From assembly GCA_036558305.1 (NCBI GenBank), contig DATBFX010000454.1, positions 1 through 26,424 of the forward strand: DNA of 26,424 bases, written 5' to 3'. Positions 1 to 6,238 of this stretch are shown piece after piece. The notes under the pieces are model-generated. The model made no database searches. It saw nothing but the letters and a program-made list of their open reading frames with translations, and had not been told where the DNA came from. The DNA is from DATBFX01 sp036558305 (GTDB lineage: Bacteria > Chloroflexota > Chloroflexia > Thermomicrobiales > UBA6265). Position 1 is the stretch's first letter; the number at the start of each line of letters is the position of its first letter. Made by a program: the position numbers and the translations under genes.

Positions 1-876
1 AGGGACCTCCTCGCGGGATTGCGTAGCGGCATCGACGAGCGATGGGCCACCCTCAAGGCGTGGTTTGGTCATCTCGGCGAGTACGTCTTCGACGCCGTCG
101 GCGACGTGACCGCAAGTCTGAAGCAGAAGGGCGATGACCTGCTGCACGGGGTCCGCGATGGGATCGACGAGCAGTGGGCCACGCTCAAGTCCTGGTGCGA
201 TCACTTCGGCGGCTACGTCTTCGACGCGATCGGCGACGTGACCGCGAGCCTGAAGCAGAAGGGCATCGATCTGATTGCCGGGCTCATGGACGGCTGGACC
301 GAGAAGTCGAACGAACTGGCGGGCTGGGCACAGAACCTCGGAAGCTGGATCGCGGGCCAGGTCGGCGACCTCAGCGGTTCGCTCTACCAGGCGGGCGTCG
401 ATGTGGTCCAGGGACTGATCAACGGTATCAATTCCATGCTCGGGCCGCTCGGGGATGCGGTCGGCGGCGTCCTGGGCGTCATCGCCAAGATTCCTGGGAT
501 GGGGAATTCGCCGTGGCCGACGATGATCGAGGCCGGAAACGACGCGATGACTGGGCTGATCATCGGCTGGCAGTCGCGCCAGGGGGACCTGGAACGGGCG
601 GTCGGGACGACGATCGGCGCCTTTGGCTACGTTTCCGCGGGGCCGGCGGCAATATTGGGGATATCGTCCGGGGGCGCGGAGCCTCTGCGACTCGGCAACG
701 GTGGCGGCGGCGGTGGCGCGGGCGGCGCCACCAACCACCACTACTACATCGACCTGTCGGGGGCGATCGTCGGGCGGCAGGCCCTGCAAGAGTTGCGGAG
801 CCTGATCGCGGAGGGAGCGATCGCGACGTACGACCGGCGGTCGCTGGCGACCTCGCTGGCGGGGAGGACCGGGTGA
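1..876 (+). CDS. Phage tail tape-measure protein, C-terminal part (runs in from left edge)
   Basis: The frame is open from base 1, and the residues before the first possible start (TTG at 19) already match the repeat unit, so the true start lies left of the window. Three clear 44-residue repeats begin with Asp at bases 4, 136 and 268, and a fourth, degenerate unit begins at 400. Each unit is amphipathic with a 'GDVTASLKQKG'-like end. A small glycine-rich hydrophobic stretch follows, then a motif like 'NSPWPTMIEAGNDAMTGL', which resembles the C-terminal 'SPS...GxxxxxGL' motif common in tape-measure proteins. Near the end is a glycine run and a 'HHYYIDLSGA' segment. Tape-measure proteins set the tail length of siphophages and myophages and span the tail tube lumen. 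The family call is good. Whether this is an active prophage, a remnant or a tail-like particle cannot be told from the window. Confidence 0.75.
   Translation, partial: RDLLAGLRSGIDERWATLKAWFGHLGEYVFDAVGDVTASLKQKGDDLLHGVRDGIDEQWATLKSWCDHFGGYVFDAIGDVTASLKQKGIDLIAGLMDGWTEKSNELAGWAQNLGSWIAGQVGDLSGSLYQAGVDVVQGLINGINSMLGPLGDAVGGVLGVIAKIPGMGNSPWPTMIEAGNDAMTGLIIGWQSRQGDLERAVGTTIGAFGYVSAGPAAILGISSGGAEPLRLGNGGGGGGAGGATNHHYYIDLSGAIVGRQALQELRSLIAEGAIATYDRRSLATSLAGRTG
4..399 (+). repeat. 132-bp tandem coding repeat, three units
   Basis: Three units of exactly 132 bp (44 codons) start at 4, 136 and 268. Units 1 and 2 are near-identical in protein (for example 'GIDE(R/Q)WATLK' and 'VFDA(V/I)GDVTASLKQKG'). 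Unit 3 has diverged, and a weak fourth unit starts at 400. Because unit 1 starts at the window edge, more units may lie upstream. Confidence 0.85.
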
Positions 877-882
877 AATGGC

Positions 883-907
883 GGCGTCCCGGGCGGTCCG
901 GGACGCC
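883..907 (+). terminator. 10-bp GC hairpin after the tape-measure gene
   Basis: GGCGTCCCGG (883-892) and CCGGGACGCC (898-907) pair perfectly around a 5-nt loop, 7 nt after the tape-measure stop codon. There is no T-tract, so it could be a weak or factor-dependent terminator, a processing site or an attenuator rather than a classical intrinsic terminator. Confidence 0.35.
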
Positions 908-957
908 GGGAACGGGCGCGGCGGGTGACCGCGCCGGACGGAAACGGGGGGATCGCG

Positions 958-1491
958 GTGGCGGCATTCGACGCGGAGTACTTTCTCAAGGCGATGGCGC
1001 GCGGCCGGGAAAATCTGCAAACGCGGCTCGCCACGATCGCCGACGAGGAGGGCCTGACCGACCAGGCGCGGCGGCAACGGCGGTCCGATGCCTACGACCA
1101 GGCGACCAGCGTTCACCGCGAGCTCCTGCGCGGCTACAACGACGGCGTCGAGGGCGAGCGCAAGCGGCTGATCGCCAACGCGTTCGGCGCGCCCGGCGGT
1201 CCCGGCGGCGACCCGGCGAGTTACCGGCAGGCGTTGGCGATGGCGGAGGCCGCAAAGGACCTGGCGGCCCTGGTGGAGCGGTGCGACCTGCTCGGCGACC
1301 TGGCGGGCAAGCGGGCGGCGCTGTTCGTCGCGTGGCAACGGGGCAATGTCGGATTGGTGGAGCGTACGGGAGACCCGGAGGCACGGGAACTGGCCGCCTT
1401 CGAGCGCCGGTTCGGCGAGTTGCGCACCACCAGCCAGCGGATGAGCGACGGCATGGCCATGCGCCCGCCGGCGCGACCGACCGGATTGTAG
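958..1491 (+). CDS. Helical phage-associated protein of unknown function
   Basis: I do not recognise the family. The 177-aa product is hydrophilic, Ala/Arg/Glu-rich and predicted mostly helical, with no membrane segment and one Cys. I chose the GTG at 958 because a GGGGGGA Shine-Dalgarno sequence (946-952) sits 5 nt before it. An in-frame GTG at 925 would add 11 residues but has no clear ribosome site. The gene follows the tape-measure gene on the same strand, after a hairpin, in the position where tail or tail-assembly genes usually lie. A structural or chaperone role is possible, but nothing in the sequence proves it. Confidence 0.6.
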   Translation: MAAFDAEYFLKAMARGRENLQTRLATIADEEGLTDQARRQRRSDAYDQATSVHRELLRGYNDGVEGERKRLIANAFGAPGGPGGDPASYRQALAMAEAAKDLAALVERCDLLGDLAGKRAALFVAWQRGNVGLVERTGDPEARELAAFERRFGELRTTSQRMSDGMAMRPPARPTGL

Positions 1492-1554
1492 ACCGGGACG
1501 GCCGGACGGGCCCGTCGGGTCTCGGGCTGCTCGATGGAACGAAGGGAGACCACG

Positions 1555-2094
1555 TTGGCGACGAAGGACGGGACGGCGGCCGGTGCCGCGGCCGCGACGA
1601 TCGAGGCACGGGAACCGATCGACCTCGATGCCCTGGACGCCGAGCTTTCCGGGGCGCAGGACGCGCTGAACGCGCTCCTGGCGGAGCAGGCGCGGCTGCC
1701 GGGCGATCGCCGGGCGGCGGCGGAGGCCGCGGATGCGTCGGCGTGGCTGAAAAGCCACACCCGACGCGAGGACCTGCCGGCGGAGATCGGCGCGGCGCGG
1801 ATGCGGCTGATCCGGCTCCGGATCGCCCGCCGCGAGGCGGAGTTGCCGGGCCTCTCCACGGAAGTGCTGACGGCCGGGAAGGCGGTCGAGGCGGCGCAAG
1901 CGGCGGTGCAGAAGGCGCAACGGGTCCTGGACGACGCCGTCTCGGAGTTCACCTGGCGGCGGGAGGCAAAGCGGGGCGCCGAGATCGACCTGGCCGCGAT
2001 GAAGCGGGAAGTCGACGAGATGGTCGCACGCCAGACGATCGACCCCGGACCGATCGTGCACGCCGGCTGGCTGTCGACGGGCCGGCCGGTCTGA
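1555..2094 (+). CDS. Coiled-coil protein of unknown function (phage region)
   Basis: The product is about 179 aa and dominated by heptad-like Ala/Leu/Glu/Arg-rich helices (for example 'LDALDAELSGAQDALNALL' and 'AAQAAVQKAQRVLDDAV'), so it is probably an extended coiled coil. The TTG at 1555 has an AAGGGAGA ribosome site at 1542-1549. The ATG at 1534 is the alternative and adds seven residues without a clear ribosome site. It is co-directional with the tape-measure gene and the small gene at 958 and lies 63 nt after the latter. There are no catalytic motifs, signal peptide or membrane segment. Fibre, scaffold or tail-assembly roles fit the setting but are only guesses. Confidence 0.6.
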   Translation: MATKDGTAAGAAAATIEAREPIDLDALDAELSGAQDALNALLAEQARLPGDRRAAAEAADASAWLKSHTRREDLPAEIGAARMRLIRLRIARREAELPGLSTEVLTAGKAVEAAQAAVQKAQRVLDDAVSEFTWRREAKRGAEIDLAAMKREVDEMVARQTIDPGPIVHAGWLSTGRPV

Positions 2095-2222
2095 GGCGGC
2101 GACGATGCTCCGGTTGCCGGCCGTCGCGCTGCGCCACGCGTTTCGGCCGGGGTTGGGCCGGGATCCGTCCCTGCCACGGGCAAACCGAGCGGGCCGGGAG
2201 CGCCGCGGGGTGTCGCACATCG

Positions 2223-2579
2223 ATGGCAGATGACACCGAAAACGCCGCCTTACCGCGCGCGGGCGCGCCCGAAGGGACGGGTCCGGGACCGACCGCGCGC
2301 CGGATCGGGCTGGCGGCGGCGCTGGCGTACGACGGCGAGACGCAGCAGGCGATCGCCGATCGGCTCGGCATCTCGCGGCGGACGCTGGTGCGGTGGAAGC
2401 GGCTGCCGGCGTGGGACGTCGCCTACGAAGCCGTCAGCGCCTTCTACCGCAGGCAGTTGGAGCGCGAGCGCCGACCGGTACCCGTCTCGCGGCCGCCACG
2501 GCCACCGCGCCGGCGCATCGTGGTCTACGCGCGGGGCGACCCCAACCCGTTCGACGGGCCCTTCGGCGACGACGCCTGA
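2223..2579 (+). CDS. Small HTH DNA-binding protein, terminase-small-subunit-like HTH
   Basis: This 118-aa basic protein has a helix-turn-helix at about residues 38-60: 'ETQQAIADRLGISRRTLVRWK'. This homeodomain-like/sigma-70 region 4-type HTH occurs in phage terminase small subunits (gpP-like) and in transposase N-termini. The helix after it (residues 62-84) is rich in Arg and Glu. The C-terminal third is Pro/Arg-rich and ends in 'NPFDGPFGDDA'. I chose the ATG at 2223. The frame is open far upstream (back to 174), but the codons before the ATG lie antisense or out of frame to the preceding genes. DNA binding is well supported. The exact role, phage regulator or packaging factor, is not. Confidence 0.65.
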   Translation: MADDTENAALPRAGAPEGTGPGPTARRIGLAAALAYDGETQQAIADRLGISRRTLVRWKRLPAWDVAYEAVSAFYRRQLERERRPVPVSRPPRPPRRRIVVYARGDPNPFDGPFGDDA

Positions 2580-2644
2580 GCGGACGAACCGTGGCGCAAA
2601 TTGATGACAAATGCCGACATCCCGTGCGCGCGTGCGTGGAGTTG

Positions 2645-2764
2645 GCCCGCGCGCCGTGGGGATGGCGCAGCCGGGGTGTTTGCGGCGCATGGCCACCGCG
2701 GTCGGGCGATGAACACCGGGCGCCCGGCGGCCAGGAGCCAGCGCCATCCCCACGGCCCGCGGGC
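2645..2764 (+). repeat. Long inverted repeat (24-nt arms, 23/24) in a gene-free stretch
   Basis: Between the HTH gene (ends 2579) and the zinc-finger gene (starts 2969) I see no credible gene. Arms at 2645-2668 and 2741-2764 pair at 23 of 24 positions around a 72-nt loop. Inside the loop, GGTGTT (2675-2680) can pair with AACACC (2712-2717), and the palindrome CCGGGCGCCCGG lies at 2716-2727. The result is a nested stem. A structured RNA, a transcription roadblock or a small decayed mobile repeat are all possible. The remaining bases of the gap (2580-2644 and 2765-2968) show only short direct repeats of GGAGGACGTC. Confidence 0.7.
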
Positions 2765-2968
2765 GGACTCGCCTCGGCCGCGGGAGGACGTCGGCTCCAC
2801 CGCCCGGAGGACGTCCGGACGACACGCGAGCCGGGCGGGACGGGGCAACGCGTTGGGCACCCGACTTCCGAACCGCGCGAACCGAACGCGCGTTCTGGGG
2901 CATCCTGGTGCGTCAGGGGGGCAATCGGCCGGGCGGGCCTCGGTGGCGCTGCTCCGGTGGACTGATCG

Positions 2969-3532
2969 GTGGGCCGGAAGCGGTTGCGCGACTTCGGCGG
3001 CACCTGTGCCAAGGGCCACCTGCTGACCCGGGAGAGCGCGTACGTCGTCGACGGCCGGGTTCGCTGCGCGGTCTGCCAGCACGACGCCGCGTGCGCGGCC
3101 AGGCGGCGGGCCGGGGCCAAGCCGCGGCCAAGGGGACCGGAGCCGGATCCGAAGGTATGCCGCCGTTGCGGGGAGGCCAAGCCGCTGGCCGAGTTCGGGG
3201 CCTACGGGCACCGGAAGGACGGCTCGACGATCTGGCAGAGCTGGTGCCGGGACTGCCGCAACGGGGAATCGGCGGACCGCAGGCGACGGGACGGCGAGCG
3301 CCGACGTGCCGAGCGGCAGCAGGTGACCCGGTGGATCGTCGCGGGCGTCGAGGCGCTGCGGGCGCAGGGGCACCGGGTGAAGGCGATCGTCGCCGCGCTG
3401 GGGATCACGCAGGGGCAATGGGCGACCTGGCGGACGGGGAAGGCGGTGCCCGAGGAAGCGACGATCCGGCGGGTCAGCGATCGCCTGCTCGAGCTCCGGG
3501 CCAGAACGGGCGACGGTCCCGGCCGTGGGTGA
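2969..3532 (+). CDS. Double zinc-finger protein with C-terminal HTH
   Basis: The 187-aa product starts at a GTG. The first finger is C13-x3-H17 ... C33-x2-C36 within 'CAKGHLLT...RVRCAVC', a ribbon seen in actinophage HNH-type proteins. The second is C64-x2-C67 ... C93-x2-C96 within 'VCRRCGEAKPLAEF...WCRDC', resembling the zinc-binding part of recombination endonuclease VII-like proteins. I see no HNH catalytic His-Asn-His set after it, so nuclease activity is not supported. Residues 120-175 look like a small HTH ('VAALGITQGQWATWRTGK'), as in Xre-type regulators. A very basic linker (about 105-117) joins the parts. A phage or mobile-element DNA-binding protein is the safest reading. Confidence 0.7.
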   Translation: MGRKRLRDFGGTCAKGHLLTRESAYVVDGRVRCAVCQHDAACAARRRAGAKPRPRGPEPDPKVCRRCGEAKPLAEFGAYGHRKDGSTIWQSWCRDCRNGESADRRRRDGERRRAERQQVTRWIVAGVEALRAQGHRVKAIVAALGITQGQWATWRTGKAVPEEATIRRVSDRLLELRARTGDGPGRG

Positions 3533-3545
3533 TGGCCGGGACCGT
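3513..3545. terminator. 12-bp hairpin between convergent genes
   Basis: ACGGTCCCGGCC (3513-3524) and its exact reverse complement (3534-3545) enclose a 9-nt loop. The hairpin spans the TGA (3530-3532) of the zinc-finger gene and lies just before the end of the opposite-strand gene (3572). Its position between convergent genes suits a bidirectional terminator, but there is no T-tract. Confidence 0.45.
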
Positions 3546-3571
3546 CTCGGTGTCCGCGCTGAGGAGTGGCG

Positions 3572-3889
3572 CTAGTCCGCGGCGAGCGTGCTCGATTCCT
3601 GGAGCGCGGCGGTCAATCCTTCCGCTTCCGACCGAGCCTCCTTCAGAGACTCGGCCAGGACCGCTAGGTCGGGTCCGTTTTCGAGCGCCCCATCAACCTC
3701 GGCGAGCGAATGAACGAGGGCCTCGACCTCGCCTCGTGCCGGTTTGACTTCACCCTCCGTGAACTGTTGGAGTTTGCCCCCCTTGAGTTCCTGCCCGATC
3801 TTTCGCAGGACCTTTAGGAGTTCCTCCGCTTCCGCTCGCGCCGTCCTCAGTTCGTTGGTCGTTGCGACGACCTCGTCCGTGGTCACCAT
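3572..3889 (-). CDS. Small acidic coiled-coil protein
   Basis: The product is 105 aa, acidic and almost wholly helical, with heptad-like segments at residues 12-38 and 52-100 ('RTARAEAEELLKVLRKIG' and 'LAESLKEARSEAEGLTAAL'). I recognise no family. ATG 3889 is preceded by GAAGAGGGGC, a ribosome site at slightly long spacing. The frame stays open upstream to 4597, but that part lies antisense to the SWIM gene and reads as Arg/Pro-rich shadow sequence. Codon third positions here are less GC-biased than in the neighbours. It lies 191 nt downstream of the SWIM zinc-finger gene on the same strand and may share its transcript. Confidence 0.6.
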   Translation of the reverse strand: MVTTDEVVATTNELRTARAEAEELLKVLRKIGQELKGGKLQQFTEGEVKPARGEVEALVHSLAEVDGALENGPDLAVLAESLKEARSEAEGLTAALQESSTLAAD

Positions 3890-3953
3890 CGTGGCGATGC
3901 CCCTCTTCACTGGCGTTGAACCGCTGGCCAACCAACCTGATTGGCCCGTTCCC

Positions 3954-3976
3954 GGTCGCACCGCTGCGGTGCGACC
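3954..3976 (-). repeat. Hairpin between SWIM gene and coiled-coil gene
   Basis: GGTCGCACCG (3954-3963) and CGGTGCGACC (3967-3976) pair perfectly around 3 nt. A second weak inverted repeat, GGCCAA / TTGGCC, lies at 3926-3946. Both sit in the leader of the 105-aa gene on the minus strand and could separate its expression from the SWIM gene. There is no T-tract. Confidence 0.4.
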
Positions 3977-4080
3977 CCGCCTTGCCTTGCCATGCCTCGC
4001 CACGCCAGGGCTTGCCCTGCGGCCGGCATCATCTCGCGCCATCGCGAATCGGTCAAGCACCCCCTTTCTCGCCGACTCGA

Positions 4081-5115
4081 TTAGGCGGCGAGCCGGTCGG
4101 TTCCGGCGATCCGCTCCCGCATCATGGCAAGTCGAACCTGCTCCTCGGCCGAGAGTTGCGCCGCGCTGTTGGCCAAGTGCTTCACCAGGCGGATGACGTC
4201 GGCGCCAGCGCGATCCGGCCGGCCCTGCACCGTCGTCGCCAGGTTGGCCGTGTTGACGTCCAAGCGCCACCAGTTCGGGCCGTCGCCGCATGCCAGGGCG
4301 AGCCGGCCGGCGGCGCGGTCCGAGAGCAAGGTGTATCTGCCGTCGGTGCTCGCGGTGATCGCGACGTCGCCCGAGCGGTCGATCCAGGCGAAGCGGACGC
4401 CGCGCGCCAGCACCAGCGCTTCCTCGACGGCCGCGGCGAGGCGGACGACCGGTGGCGAGGCAGGCACGGGGGAACCGGCGGCAGGGAAGGGCGCTCGGCC
4501 CGTCCCCTGGCACCATCGGCAGCGCTCTTCGACCCAGTTCGAGAGACCGCCGCCGCAACCGTAGCGGACGGTGCCGCTGCCCGCGCACTCCCGGCACGTG
4601 GGCGGCGAGGCGGCGACCGGCGACGGGTCCGGGTCGTCGTCGGGATCCTCGTCGCGCGATTGACCCATCGCCCTTGCCCCTTCAGGAAAGTTTTCCTGAA
4701 GGGGCACACCGTGAGACCGCCCGAGTTTGATTTGCCGTTCTCGTGCCCTGGCCTCGACATCGGGGGCGGCGATGGCGCGCTCGGTGGCGGCCAACTCGGC
4801 ATCGGTCGGTTCGGGGTCGATCGCGGGCGCCGGCGGCAGGGCGAGCACGCCGCGGACCGCCAAGAACGCCGCGCGGTGCTTGCAGACCGGGTCGCCATGG
4901 GCGGCGGCATCGCAGGCACAGGTGCTGCCGTCGACGGCGTAGGCGGCGTGGGGGTCGGTGGTCGACGTCGCGATCCAGGCGCCGGACCCGGCGACCTGGC
5001 GCACTTCGATCCCCTCGGCGATCGCCCGCGCCAGCGCCGCCTGCCACCGCGCCGGGGTTGCCGGCTTCCGTCCCATCCGGTCCGATCCTTCGTGGCCATC
5101 GTTGCGCGTTTCCAC
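4081..5115 (-). CDS. SWIM zinc-finger protein with DnaJ-type zinc motif
   Basis: The 344-aa product has a SWIM zinc finger at residues 66-80, 'CACDAAAHGDPVCKH' (CxC...CxH), known to bind nucleic acid or partner proteins. A pair of DnaJ-like CxxCxGxG elements follows at C174ECAGSG and, about 25 residues later, CRWCQGTG, together forming a cysteine-rich zinc site. Between them is an acidic stretch (residues 155-168). The C-terminal third ('RFAWIDRSGDVAITASTDGRYTLLSDR') looks like a small beta-rich domain I cannot name. I chose GTG 5115 because GAGAGGAG stands a few bases upstream. An internal ATG follows 13 codons later. A sigma-70 promoter lies at 5209-5237. SWIM proteins of this sort are frequent cargo of mobile elements. 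The exact function is unknown. Confidence 0.7.
   Translation of the reverse strand: METRNDGHEGSDRMGRKPATPARWQAALARAIAEGIEVRQVAGSGAWIATSTTDPHAAYAVDGSTCACDAAAHGDPVCKHRAAFLAVRGVLALPPAPAIDPEPTDAELAATERAIAAPDVEARARERQIKLGRSHGVPLQENFPEGARAMGQSRDEDPDDDPDPSPVAASPPTCRECAGSGTVRYGCGGGLSNWVEERCRWCQGTGRAPFPAAGSPVPASPPVVRLAAAVEEALVLARGVRFAWIDRSGDVAITASTDGRYTLLSDRAAGRLALACGDGPNWWRLDVNTANLATTVQGRPDRAGADVIRLVKHLANSAAQLSAEEQVRLAMMRERIAGTDRLAA
4675..4706. repeat. 32-nt perfect palindrome inside the SWIM gene
   Basis: Fifteen-nt arms at 4675-4689 and 4692-4706 (TGCCCCTTCAGGAAA and its exact reverse complement) flank a 2-nt centre. The palindrome is in frame within the SWIM coding region and encodes roughly 'VPLQENFPEGA' in the variable linker between the two zinc modules. 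In RNA it would form a strong stem with a small A/U-rich loop. Confidence 0.85.
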
Positions 5116-5180
5116 GTCGGTGCTCCTCTCTGATCTGCGGTGGCGCCGTCGGTTCCAGCCGGCGGCGCCGCGTCCAGTAA

Positions 5181-5196
5181 GGGTGAGGCACTCCCT
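5181..5196 (+). promoter_or_regulatory. 16-nt motif, copy 1 (inverted partner at 5520-5535)
   Basis: GGGTGAGGCACTCCCT is repeated exactly, in inverse orientation, at 5520-5535. This copy lies about 7-22 nt downstream of the predicted start of the minus-strand SWIM transcript, where a bound protein would block transcription. Regulation by the intervening excisionase-like protein is an inference. Confidence 0.5.
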
Positions 5197-5208
5197 GTCC
5201 TCACGGGC

Positions 5209-5237
5209 AATATAACGCAAGGAATGGCAACATGCAA
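5209..5237 (-). promoter_or_regulatory. Sigma-70-type promoter for the SWIM gene
   Basis: On the minus strand, TTGCAT (5232-5237) and TATATT (5209-5214) are separated by exactly 17 nt. The predicted start near 5202 gives a leader of about 87 nt to GTG 5115. The divergent excisionase-like gene begins at 5296, preceded by a possible -10 TATACT at 5273-5278 for which I see no convincing -35. Confidence 0.6.
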
Positions 5238-5295
5238 TGTCTCTAGCGGTGTCAAGTTGGGGTGTGTTGCCTTATACTGGGGTCGGAGGTGAGCT

Positions 5296-5493
5296 ATGGA
5301 GCAGGATCAAATGCTGACCGTTGCCGACATCGTCCACCGACTGCGTGTGCATGAGGAGACGGTTCGGCGCTGGCTGCGAACGGGGGAGCTCGCCGGGATC
5401 GCCCTGGGTGGCCGCGGCGGCTACCGCATCCGCGAAGCCGACCTTGAGGACTTCCTCAGACGGCGAGGGCAGGAGTCAAAAGTCGCCGCCTAG
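5296..5493 (+). CDS. Excisionase-like HTH_17 (MerR-type) DNA-binding protein
   Basis: The 65-aa protein is a compact MerR-like winged HTH: 'LTVADIVHRLRVHEETVRRWLRTGELAGIALGGRGGYRIREADLEDFL'. The helix-turn-helix spans about residues 7-27, the wing 'GGRGGYRI' about 38-45, and the final helix ends in 'DLEDFLRRR'. This is the common excisionase/BldC-type fold, 'HTH_17'. ATG 5296 has GGAGGTGAG just upstream. Such small proteins either direct excision of integrated elements or regulate their genes. Here it sits divergent to the SWIM gene and between two inverted 16-nt motifs, which suggests local regulation. No integrase gene lies beside it in the window. Confidence 0.8.
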   Translation: MEQDQMLTVADIVHRLRVHEETVRRWLRTGELAGIALGGRGGYRIREADLEDFLRRRGQESKVAA

Positions 5494-5520
5494 GACCGGG
5501 CAAGCCAGCCTAGGCGGCGA
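5483..5520 (+). terminator. 12-bp hairpin at the end of the excisionase-like gene
   Basis: TCGCCGCCTAGG (5483-5494) pairs perfectly with CCTAGGCGGCGA (5509-5520) around 14 nt. It includes the TAG stop codon (5491-5493) and touches the second 16-nt motif at 5520. There is no T-run, so it may act as an attenuator or protein-binding site rather than an intrinsic terminator. Confidence 0.45.
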
Positions 5521-5535
5521 GGGAGTGCCTCACCC
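5520..5535 (-). promoter_or_regulatory. 16-nt motif, copy 2
   Basis: AGGGAGTGCCTCACCC is the exact reverse complement of 5181-5196. It lies in the 93-nt gap between the excisionase-like gene and the next plus-strand gene, directly after the 12-bp hairpin. Confidence 0.5.
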
Positions 5536-5586
5536 GCTGGAACGGGAGAGGGCATGTTAAGTCTACGCCAAGGGAGACCGCTGCCC

Positions 5587-6060
5587 ATGTGGCCGTTCCG
5601 CCGCAAGCCGAAGCCGACGTCGCTCTTTGCGATGAGCGACCGCGACGCCGAACGGGAGATGGCACCGCGGGAGGCGGTGCGGCGCACGACGCAACCCACG
5701 CTCGACCGGCACTTCGCGCTCCAGGAGGAGATCCAGGCCGCCTACCGGCGCCGCGATCGGGACCCGAAGGCGCTGGCGGCGGCGATCGCGGCCTGCAAGC
5801 GTCAGATCGCGCTCGCGCCCGCGACGGCCGACGCGATGCGGACCGCCTGGCGCGACGACAAGGGCACGCCGCTGCCGTTGCCGCGGCACGTCGGGTTCGA
5901 GCAACTGGCGATCGTCCGCGAGAGGGAGGGCGACCTCGCTGGCGCGATCCGACTTGCTCAGGAGGCGCAACGGCAAGGGTGGGCCGGTGAGTGGGAGAGA
6001 CGCGTTTCGCGGTGCGAAGCGAAGCTCGCAAAGAGGGGCACAGATACGAAATCGCAATGA
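5587..6060 (+). CDS. Small helical (TPR-like) protein
   Basis: The 157-aa product begins 'MWPFRRKPKP', a start typical of small cytoplasmic proteins of this kind. Two helical pairs follow. The last ('FEQLAIVREREGDLAGAIRLAQEAQRQGW', residues ~108-136) fits a tetratricopeptide-like repeat, and an earlier one is 'DPKALAAAIAACKRQIAL'. GGGAG stands about 11 nt before ATG 5587. ATG 5554, with GGGAGAGGGC before it, would add 11 residues and is a fair alternative. It is the last gene before the tRNA-derived repeat. A protein-protein interaction role fits TPR folds; no specific function is visible. Confidence 0.6.
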   Translation: MWPFRRKPKPTSLFAMSDRDAEREMAPREAVRRTTQPTLDRHFALQEEIQAAYRRRDRDPKALAAAIAACKRQIALAPATADAMRTAWRDDKGTPLPLPRHVGFEQLAIVREREGDLAGAIRLAQEAQRQGWAGEWERRVSRCEAKLAKRGTDTKSQ

Positions 6061-6191
6061 CCCACCTGACAGCAACGCTGACAGCAACACCGACGGACAG
6101 ACACGGACGGAAGCATACTGATGGACCACAAAAACCCCGTCCGCATGCGGTCTTTTGGATGGTGGCGGATCATGGCGGACGGGTCGAATCG

Positions 6192-6238
6192 AGACTCTTA
6201 ATCAGCTGGTTGTAGGTTCGAGTCCTACGCGGCTCACC
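6192..6238 (+). repeat. Left att-like repeat: 3' part of a tRNA-Lys(CUU) gene
   Basis: The segment reads as the anticodon loop (CTCTTAA), the 3' anticodon strand, a complete T arm (GTAGG-TTCGAGT-CCTAC), the 3' acceptor strand GCGGCTC, discriminator A and part of an encoded CCA end (completed at 6239). No GAGCCGC 5' acceptor strand or D arm lies upstream, so it is not an intact tRNA. A second copy at 18304-18350 matches 45 of 47 bases. Such 3' tRNA fragments are the usual attachment sites of tyrosine-recombinase elements. Confidence 0.75.

Noticed and set aside
174..2222. Very long plus-strand open frame upstream of the HTH gene
   Set aside because: It is Arg/Gly-rich shadow sequence overlapping three better genes in other frames. 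Only the part from ATG 2223 has a recognisable domain.
3890..4597. N-terminal extension of the 105-aa coiled-coil gene
   Set aside because: It overlaps the SWIM gene in another frame, is Arg/Pro-rich, and a good start with ribosome site exists at 3889.
3862..5133. Large plus-strand open frame opposite the SWIM gene
   Set aside because: The opposite strand has zinc motifs, a promoter and a ribosome site. The plus-strand product has low-complexity shadow composition.
6125..6165. Rho-independent terminator with AAAAA and TTTT flanks around CCGCATGCGG
   Set aside because: The stem has only three continuous base pairs once a loop is allowed, with mismatches next to it; not convincing.
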